DNA from: Arenicola marina
Taxonomy: Eukaryota; Annelida; Polychaeta; Arenicolidae
DNA: 64,000 nucleotides
Direction of reading: 5' to 3'
Assembly (NCBI GenBank): GCA_964019135.1
Contig: OZ025249.1
Coordinates: 1,054,001 to 1,118,000, forward strand
In this document: positions 58,101-64,000 of the stretch, piece by piece
How positions within the stretch are numbered: position 1 is the stretch's first letter
How the letters are laid out: each line of letters begins with the position of its first letter
Program-made: the position numbers and the translations under genes
Notes under the pieces: model-generated
Database searches by the model: none
The model's input: only the letters and a program-made list of their open reading frames with translations
What the model was told of the DNA's origin: nothing

Positions 58101-61100
58101 TAATGGTCCTTCTACTCCAGTTATCAAGCGCTAAGGACCCTTCTACTATTTCTACTCGATAAACCATCGTTAGCGGTCCTTCTACTCCAGTAATCCAGCG
58201 CTAGGGGCCTTCTACTACTTATACTCGAAAACCATGATTAATGGTCCTTCTACTCCAGTTATCAAGCGCTAAGGACCCTTCTACTATTTCTACTCGATAA
58301 ACCATGGTTAGCGGTCCTTCTACTCCAGTAATCCAGCGCCAGGGGCCTTCTACTACTTATACTCGAAAACCATGGTTAATGGTCCTTCTACTCCAGTTAT
58401 CAAGCGCTAAGGACCCTTCTACTATTTCAACTCGATAAACCATTGTTGGTGGTCCTTCTACTCTAGTTATCCAGCGCTAGGGGCCCTACCACTATTTCTA
58501 CTCGATAAGCCATAGTTAGTGGTCCTTCTACTCCAGTTATCCAGGGCTAGGGGCCCTACTACTATTTCTACTCGATAAACCATGGTTGGTGGTCCTTCTA
58601 CTCCAGGTATCCAGCGCTAGGGGCCCTTCTACTATTTTAACTCGATAAACGATGGTTAGTGGTCCTTCTACTCTAGTTATCCAGCGCTAGGGGCCCTTCT
58701 ACTATTTCTACTCGATAAACCATGGTTAGTGGTCCTTCTACTCCAGTTATCCAGCGCTAGGGGCCCTACCACTATTTCTACTCGATAAACCATGGTTAGT
58801 GGTCCTTCTACTCCAGTTATCCAGCGCTAGGGGCCCTACCACTATTTCTACTCGATAAGCCATAGTTAGTGGTCCTTTTACTCCAGTTATCCAGGGCTAG
58901 GGGCCCTACTACTATTTCTGCTCGATAAACCATGGTTGGTGGTCCTTCTACTCCAGTTATCCAGCGCTAGGGACCCTACTACTGTTTCTACTCGATAAGC
59001 CATAGTTAGTGGTCCTTCTACTCCATTTATCCAGGGCTAGGGGCCCTACTACTATTTCTACTCGATCAACCATTTATCCAGGGCTAGGGGCCCTACTACT
59101 ATTTCTACTCGATCAACCATGGTTGGTGGTCCTTCTACTCCAGTTATCAAGCGCTAAGGACCCTTCTACTATTTCTATTCGATAAACCATGGTTATTGGT
59201 CCTTCTAGTTCAGTTATCCAGCGCTAGGGGTCCTTCTACATTTTCTACTCGATAAGCCAAGGTTAGCGGTCCTTCTACTCCAGTTATCCAGCGCTAGGGG
59301 CCCTACTACTATTTCTACTTGATAAGCCAAGGTTAGCGGTCCTTCTACTCCAGTTATCCAGCGCTAGGGGCCCTACTACTATTTCTACTTGATAAGCCAA
59401 GGTTAGCGGTCCTTCTACTCCAGTTATCCAGCGCTAGGGGCCCTACTACTATTTCTACTCGATAAGCCATGGTTAGCGGTCCTTCTACTCCAGTTATCCA
59501 GCGCTAGGGGCCTTCTACTACTTATACTCGATAAACCATCGTTTGTGGCCCTTCTGCTTCTCCTCGATAAAAGATTGTTAGTGGTCTTTCTACTCCAGTT
59601 ATCCAGTGTTAGGGGCCCTATTCCAGTTATCCAACGTTAGCCCTCCCCCCTAGTCAGGGCGACGTTACCTCTACCGCCACCGTGAGTCTCCACCAGGCGG
59701 CAACAGATCTGAAAAAGAAATTTAATTTAATTTTAATTTATACCGTGTAAATACCGTTCCAGAGAGAACAAAGGGATGCTCTGGTCTCGCTCTCGTCAAT
59801 AGTGTGGTAGTAGTTGCGTGCTTAGGTCAGCTAATCCATCAATTATTTAAATAAACCAATCGTGGTGCACATTGTCAAACACTGGTTTGCTGGCTTGACG
59901 CTAGGAGCGCATCGCGTCTTTCTACGCCAGCGTCAAGCAGGAGAGTGAGGTCTCAGCAATATCCTCACCTCACTCCGCATGTTAATCCAAGCATCCTCCC
60001 CAACCGAGCATCCTGCAAGAGAAACACGCATTAGAACGACCCTGGATGGTCAGGTCAGAGCGAAAACCACTGCCATGCTGGCTTCAGCAGACATACATGG
60101 GCAACACAAACTACACGCTATCGGGGCAGGCGGGGAAGACGTAGCTATAAGAGGCCCTACGAGATATTCCAATGTACTGAAGTCGCATGATAACACTGAA
60201 GTCCAATGATAGCACAGCTTGAGGTCGGGCACAGAGAGTATATGTGAGCGCCTACACGATCAGAGTAGGCTTGAGGCGCGTATTCGGGGTTCACTCAGAG
60301 TGTAATATAACACATTGTTATCCTACACTCTTCGGTTCACTCACCACGTGTCTGGAGATGATGGCGGACAAACAGCTGCGCAACTTCCGGGGAACCGCGT
60401 AGGCCAGCGCCGTCTGGCGGAGACTCTGGGACACATCGTCGTTCTCGCTGCATCCACATATCAGACCAAAGCGGGATAAAATGGCTGCACAGACACATGA
60501 ACATGGGGGACATGAAGGGGGGGGGGTGTGGGCGACACGTGAAGACGATACGTGTGGATGAAACCTGTGGGCGACACGTGTGGGGGTGGAAGACGAGATG
60601 TGCCGCTGACTTACCGCGAGAGCTATCGCACGTTGCATATATATTATAAGTGCCAAACTATAACTTGTCTCAATTATATATCCCAATAATAAAACAGCAT
60701 TAATCACACAGATTTTAATGATCCTCAGGGGGACAAAAAAGTTAAAAGTGTTCTTGGTTTGTCAGCTTTTACCAGACATAATTTGTTGTTACCGATTGCA
60801 ACACAAGTAAATGTTTGTTTGGGGGATGTAAGGTTGCATACCCCCACCCCCTGCCAAGGCTCTGCCAAGCCCTCTCACAGTCATGACAAACCAAGCATTC
60901 ACATTGTCTATCAAGTCCAGGCCACACACCGTCTGCCAAGCCCTCTCACAGTCATGACAAACCAAGCATTCACATTGTCTACCAAGTCCAGGCCACACAC
61001 CGTCTGCCAAGCCCTCTCACAGTCATGACAAACCAAGCATTCACATTGTCTATCAAGTCCAGGCCACACACCGTCTGCCAAGCCCTCTCACAGTCATGAC

Positions 61101-62311
61101 AAACCAAGCATTCACATTGTCTATCAAGTCCAGGCCACACACCGTCTGCCAAGCCCTCTCACAGTCATGACAAACCAAGCATTCACATTGTCTATCAAGT
61201 CCAGGCCACACACCGTCTGCCAAGCCCTCTCACAGTCATGACAAACCAAGCATTCACATTGTCTATCAAGTCCAGGCCACACACCGTCTGCCAAGCCCTC
61301 TCACAGTCATGACAAACCAAGCATTCACATTGTCTATCAAGTCCAGGCCACACACCGTCTGCCAAGCCCTCTCACAGTCATGACAAACCAAGCATTCACA
61401 TTGTCTACCAAGTCCAGGCCACACACCGTCTGCCAAGCCCTCTCAGACGTCATGACAAACCAAGCATTCACATTGTCTACCAAGTCCAGGCCACACACCG
61501 TCTGCCAAGCCCTCTCACAGTCATGACAAACCAAGCATTCACATTGTCTACCAAGTCCAGGCCACACACCGTCTGCCAAGCCCTCTCGCAGTCATGACAA
61601 ACCAAGCATTCACATTGTCTACCAAGTCCAGGCCACACACCGTCTGCCAAGCCCTCTCACAGTCATGACAAACCAAGCATTCACATTGTCTACCAAGTCC
61701 AGGCCACACACCGTCTGCCAAGCCCTCTCACAGTCATGACAAACCAAGCATTCACATTGTCTACCAAGTCCAGGCCACACACCGTCTGCCAAGCCCTCTC
61801 ACAGTCATGACAAACCAAGCATTCACATTGTCTACCAAGTCCAGGCCACACACCGTCTGCCAAGCCCTCTCACAGTCATGACAAACCAAGCATTCACATT
61901 GTCTACCAAGTCCAGGCCACACACCGTCTGCCAAGCCCTCTCACAGTCATGACAAACCAAGCATTCACATTGTCTACCAAGTCCAGGCCAGGACGCCACT
62001 GTTGCTTTTATTGGTCATATCACACTATTCAAAAATTGTTCCCATGCATTCGCCAGATGGTGTAATGCATTAATCGTGTACGTCACACCGTGGCGCCACT
62101 AGTCTCAACTCTCCCCTTATATTAATTGGCCGAGACGTCGACACACTGGCCGAATAATGAAGACACTCGGCATAGGAATTATGCCTTCAAGGTCATAACA
62201 CACGTCGCATACTTACATCTGTTGCAGAAAGTGTTCACCTCCGTCACCAGTCAAGGCCGCCATGCTGTACCAGAAAGCCTCTTCCGCCCCGGGGGGTGAC
62301 CAGGCCACAAC
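48994..62311 (-). CDS. FAAH: Fatty-acid amide hydrolase, C-terminal part (seven joined exons)
   Basis: FAAH is a membrane-bound serine hydrolase of the amidase signature family that cleaves fatty-acid amides such as anandamide and oleamide. Joining minus-strand exons 62311-62217, 60447-60345, 60012-59969, 59708-59669, 57196-57085, 51615-51473 and 49131-48994 gives 224 residues in frame. Intron phases agree at every junction (2, 0, 2, 0, 1, 0). The product aligns by eye along its length with the C-terminal third of vertebrate FAAH: AFWYSMAALTGDGGEHFLQQ, YAVPRKLRSCLSAIIS, VAVEDFRARVMDSWAAAGL, LFNVLDFPAGVVP and VAALPWREKICLR. The catalytic Lys-Ser-Ser triad and N-terminal membrane segment are encoded upstream, beyond 64000. 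Which FAAH paralogue it is cannot be decided. Confidence 0.9.
49184..51068. repeat. 41-bp minisatellite in the last FAAH intron
   Basis: About 46 copies of a 41-bp unit (core GTGATGGGATACAGTGTTAA), including GACAAAGTGCTCAACC variants that recur in blocks. It begins some 50 nt upstream (minus sense) of the terminal exon's acceptor. Confidence 0.95.
51069..51472 (-). other. FAAH intron, unique segment
   Basis: Unique intron sequence with a long C homopolymer run near 51421-51445 just inside the donor; nothing else recognised. Confidence 0.6.
51473..51615 (-). CDS. FAAH: FAAH exon 6 of 7 in the window
   Basis: A 143-nt exon ending AAG|GTCAGT, phase 1 to phase 0. It encodes ACGSYAMLFNVLDFPAGVVP, then MGTLTAQDIAIMNEHNAESG and SLYRSIAK. 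The core LDFPAGVVP is a hallmark of animal FAAH. I chose the acceptor GGTGAAG|CATG (51615) because the preceding exon ends in phase 1. The CAG ten bases further in (start 51605) would be out of phase, although its consensus is better. Confidence 0.92.
51744..51966. repeat. Three-copy 74-77-bp tandem repeat
   Basis: Three copies starting TGATCTGAAGG at 51744, 51821 and 51895, each with a G homopolymer and GCAGCCTCAGGTTACATGAG. Confidence 0.9.
51967..52333 (-). other. FAAH intron, AT-rich segment
   Basis: Contains degenerate AAATAAGTAAAATATGTAGA-like repeats at about 52050-52240; no exon. Confidence 0.55.
52334..57023. repeat. 34-bp minisatellite in a FAAH intron
   Basis: About 138 copies of a 34-bp unit (core GCAGTACGTGCTGAGGTATA). 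Variants include GGTGTAAAG, GGTAGAAAG and ATGGAAGGACG. It fills most of the 5.5-kb intron between exons 57085-57196 and 51473-51615. Confidence 0.96.
57085..57196 (-). CDS. FAAH: FAAH exon 5 of 7 in the window
   Basis: A 112-nt exon, acceptor CTTGTTTGGCAG|GACTTCC, donor CTACTGG|GTAAGG, phase 0 to phase 1. It encodes DFRARVMDSWAAAGLHAVIC, then PAFGCPALPLHSADELL. The Trp followed by a hydrophobic strand and a Pro-rich loop matches FAAH's conserved stretch with the vertebrate pattern W-x-x-x-x-L-D-V-V-x-x-P. Confidence 0.92.
57197..57338 (-). other. FAAH intron, unique segment
   Basis: Short unique stretch upstream (minus sense) of the acceptor at 57197. Confidence 0.5.
57339..59641. repeat. 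70-bp minisatellite in a FAAH intron
   Basis: About 33 copies of a 70-bp unit (core CAGTTATCCAGCGCTAGGGG). It fills the intron between exons 59669-59708 and 57085-57196. Confidence 0.95.
59669..59708 (-). CDS. FAAH: FAAH micro-exon, 4 of 7 in the window
   Basis: A 40-nt exon, acceptor TTTCTTTTTCAG|A, donor GTAGAG|GTAACG, phase 2 to phase 0, encoding SVAAWWRLTVAVE. It aligns without gaps to the vertebrate FAAH segment with a Trp-x-Leu core immediately before the VYR-like start of the next exon. The 70-bp array begins about 30 bases inside the following intron. Confidence 0.85.
59709..59968 (-). other. FAAH intron, 260 nt
   Basis: Unique. Contains a 10-bp inverted repeat GCTTGACGCT (59893-59902) / AGCGTCAAGC (59929-59938). 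Confidence 0.6.
59969..60012 (-). CDS. FAAH: FAAH micro-exon, 3 of 7 in the window
   Basis: A 44-nt exon, acceptor TTTCTCTTGCAG|GATGCTCGG, donor GTGAG|GTGAGG, phase 0 to phase 2, encoding DARLGRMLGLTCGV plus a split Arg codon. It was found because the flanking exons have incompatible phases (0 and 2) and lack the residues FAAH has here. It supplies exactly the missing phase and an ArgLeu-x-x-x-Leu pattern equivalent to the vertebrate segment. Confidence 0.82.
60013..60344 (-). other. FAAH intron, 332 nt
   Basis: Unique; no further exon or repeat recognised. Confidence 0.6.
60345..60447 (-). CDS. FAAH: FAAH exon 2 of 7 in the window
   Basis: A 103-nt exon, acceptor TGTGGATGCAG|CGAG, donor CACGTG|GTGAGT, phase 2 to phase 0. 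The split codon AT+C gives Ile. It encodes ENDDVSQSLRQTALAYAVPR, then KLRSCLSAIISRHV, aligning with the helix-rich FAAH region around a Leu-x-x-Pro-x-x-Leu-Lys pattern. Another acceptor 31 nt upstream (CTGTGCAG) keeps the ORF open but is out of phase with the previous exon, so it was not chosen. Confidence 0.88.
60448..60861 (-). other. FAAH intron, unique segment
   Basis: Unique apart from a short duplicated GGGCGACACGTG stretch near 60530-60590. No exon recognised. Confidence 0.6.
60862..61990. repeat. 71-bp minisatellite in a FAAH intron
   Basis: About 16 highly uniform copies of a 71-bp unit (core CACACACCGTCTGCCAAGCC), with TCTATC/TCTACC as the main variable site, switching mainly at about 61400. 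Confidence 0.96.
61991..62216 (-). other. FAAH intron, unique segment next to the exon-B donor
   Basis: Unique sequence; nothing recognised. Confidence 0.55.
62217..62311 (-). CDS. FAAH: FAAH exon 1 of 7 in the window (exon B)
   Basis: A 95-nt exon read 62311 to 62217: acceptor CTGTATTGTAG|GTTGTGG, donor CAGAT|GTAAGT, phase 0 to phase 2. It encodes VVAWSPPGAEEAF, then WYSMAALTGDGGEHFLQQ, corresponding to the FAAH stretch ending in a DGG-x-x-FLQ motif. Its first 45 nt and the acceptor are tandemly duplicated seven more times on the upstream side (62312-62801). Confidence 0.9.
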
Positions 62312-62801
62312 CTACAATACAGACAGCACCCTCACTGTACCAGAAAGCCTCTTCCGCCCCGGGGGGTGACCAGGCCACAACCTACAATTCAAACAACACC
62401 CTCACTGTACCAGAAAGCCTCTTCCGCCCCGGGGGGTGACCAGGCCACAACCTACAATTCAAACAACACCCTCACTGTACCAGAAAGCCTCTTCCGCCCC
62501 GGGGGGTGACCAGGCCACAACCTACAATACAGACAGCACCCTCACTGTACCAGAAAGCCTCTTCCGCCCCGGGGGGTGACCAGGCCACAACCTACAATTC
62601 AAACAACACCCTCACTGTACCAGAAAGCCTCTTCCGCCCCGGGGGGTGACCAGGCCACAACCTACAATTCAAACAACACCCTCACTGTACCAGAAAGCCT
62701 CTTCCGCCCCGGGGGGTGACCAGGCCACAACCTACAATTCAAACAACACCCTCACTGTACCAGAAAGCCTCTTCCGCCCCGGGGGGTGACTAGGCCACAA
62801 C
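62305..62801 (-). repeat. 70-bp array: tandem copies of the exon-B 3' splice site and exon start
   Basis: Seven 70-bp copies upstream (minus sense) of the functional exon at 62217-62311, with spacing exactly 70 when the block CTTCCGCCCCGGGGGGTGAC is tracked from 62281 to 62771. Each contains 25 nt of intron ending in TTGTAG and 45 nt of exon (15 codons, VVAWSPPGAEEAFWY). The copies fuse to the next intron piece at a shared TACAG. The furthest copy (about 62771-62801) has lost the acceptor (TTG for TAG) and carries TAG in place of TGG. Confidence 0.9.
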
Positions 62802-64000
62802 CAACAAAGCACTGGCCTCGTGACCTTGGCTCTCCAAAAGGTCCTTCGCTGCGCGAACCACTCTCACACAGGCCACAACCTACAAAGCACTGACCTCGTG
62901 ACCTTGGCTCTCCAAAGGGTCCTTGGCTGCGCGAACCACTCTCACACAGGCTAAAACCTACAAAGCACTGACCTCGTGACCTTGCCTCTCCAAAACGTCC
63001 TTGGCTGCGTGAACCACTCTCACACAGGCCACAACCTACAAAGCACTGACCTCGTGACCTTGGCTCTCCAAAAGGTCCTTCGCTGCGTGAACCACTCTCA
63101 CACAGGCCACAACCTACAAAGCACTGACCTCGTGACCTTGCCTCTGCAAAAAGGTCCTTGGCTGCGCGAACCACTCTCACACAGGCCACAACCTACAAAG
63201 CACTGACCTCGTGACCTTGGCTCTCCAAAAGGTCCTTGGCTGCGCGAAACCACTCTCACACAGGCCACAACCTACCAAGCACTGACCACGTGACCTTGGC
63301 TCTCCAAAAGGTCCTTGGCTGCGCGAACCACTCTCACACAGGCCACAACCTACAAATCACTGACCTCGTGACCTTGCCTCTCCAAAAGGTCCTTGGCTGC
63401 GCGAACCACTCTAACACAGGCCACAACCTACAAAGCACTGACCTCGTGACCTTGGCTCTCCAAAAGGTCCTTGGCTGCGCGAACCACTCTCACACAGGCC
63501 ACAACCTACAAAGCACTGACCTCGTGACCTTGGCTCTCCAAAAGGTCCTTGGCTGCGCGAACCACTCTCACACAGGCCACAACCTACAAAGCACTGGCCT
63601 CGTGACCTTGGCTCTCCAATAGGTCCTTGGCTGCGCGAACCACTCTCACACAGGCCACAAGCTACAAAGCACTGACCTCGTGACCTTGGCTCTCCAAAAG
63701 GTCCTTGGCTGCGCGAACCACTCTCACACAGGCCACAACCTACAAAGCACTGACCTCGTGACCTTGGCTCTCCAAAAGGTCCTTAGCTGTGCGAACCACT
63801 CTCACACAGGCTACAAGCTACAAAGCACTGACCTCGTGACCTTGGCTCTCCAAAAGTTCCTTGGCTGCGCGAACCACTCTCACACAGGCCACAACCTACA
63901 AAGCACTGACCTCGTGACCTTGGCTCTCCAAAAGGTCCTTGGCTGCGCGAACCACTCTCACACAGGCCACAACCTACAAAGCACTGACCTCGTGATCTTG
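62802..64000 (-). repeat. 78-bp array: tandem copies of a FAAH exon segment bounded by AG and GT
   Basis: About 15 copies of a 78-bp unit, running off the window. On the minus strand each unit is TTTGTAG|GTTGTGGCC, then codons for CVRVVRAAKDLLESQGHE, then GAG|GTCAGTG. That is 63 nt (21 codons, phase 0 to 0) bounded by AG and GT, plus a 15-nt GT...AG interval with an in-frame TAG. The peptide aligns with the FAAH segment directly upstream of exon B (ArgArg/Val-x-x-x-Lys-x-x-Leu-Glu-x-x-Gly-His). So the unit is a real coding exon end plus nine bases copied from the start of exon B. Which copy is expressed is unknown; the unique 5' part of the exon should lie beyond 64000. Confidence 0.85.

Noticed and set aside
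60448..60478. Extension of FAAH exon 60345-60447 to the CTGTGCAG acceptor
   Set aside because: The added residues do not match FAAH and the phase (1) does not fit the previous exon's phase-2 donor.
60862..61990. 71-bp array as another exon-derived array
   Set aside because: It shares only TGTGGCCTGG with the start of exon B on the minus strand; no splice site or coding stretch is recognisable, so chance cannot be excluded.
1..64000. CRISPR-like regular repeats
   Set aside because: Units are head-to-tail without unique spacers, and the DNA is eukaryotic with spliced genes.

Overview
The window is animal genomic DNA: GT-AG introns, short phase-conserved coding exons and no bacterial-type gene layout. 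It holds parts of two convergent genes, buried in roughly twenty minisatellite/satellite arrays that fill about four fifths of the 64 kb (my estimate from array edges). Very large introns packed with minisatellites recall amphioxus or other marine invertebrates, but I cannot fix the taxon from sequence alone.

Plus strand, 1-18510: the 3' end of a non-fibrillar, FACIT-like collagen gene. Five exons (7221-7275, 7664-7765, 16365-16454, 17263-17340, 18314-18510) join in frame with matching phases to give 173 residues: a short non-collagenous segment, a Gly-X-Y domain with two kinds of imperfection, and a short cysteine-containing tail ending at TGA. Upstream and inside the introns lie 54-bp, 28-bp, 40-bp, 8-bp, 25-bp and 49-bp arrays.

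18511-48990: about 30 kb between the two gene 3' ends. It contains 46-, 61/65-, 42-, 20-, 32- and 31-bp arrays, a few kb of unique sequence with small foldback and duplicated structures, and a 20-kb, ~580-copy 35-bp satellite whose long plus-strand frames are a by-product of a stop-free unit.

Minus strand, 62311-48994: the last seven exons of a fatty-acid amide hydrolase (FAAH, amidase signature family) gene. They join in frame with perfectly matching phases into the C-terminal 224 residues, ending at TAG five bases before the 35-bp satellite. The catalytic Lys-Ser-Ser residues lie upstream, outside the window. Its introns carry 41-, 74/77-, 34-, 70- and 71-bp arrays.

The most interesting feature is that several arrays are built from pieces of the host genes' own exon boundaries. 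The 25-bp collagen array repeats the exon-2 5' splice site about 155 times. The 70-bp FAAH array repeats the start of an exon with its 3' splice site. The 78-bp FAAH array repeats a 63-nt coding segment bounded by AG and GT, at least 15 times. The 35-bp satellite starts essentially at the FAAH stop codon. This suggests that array birth is seeded at exon junctions, or tolerated there, in this genome.
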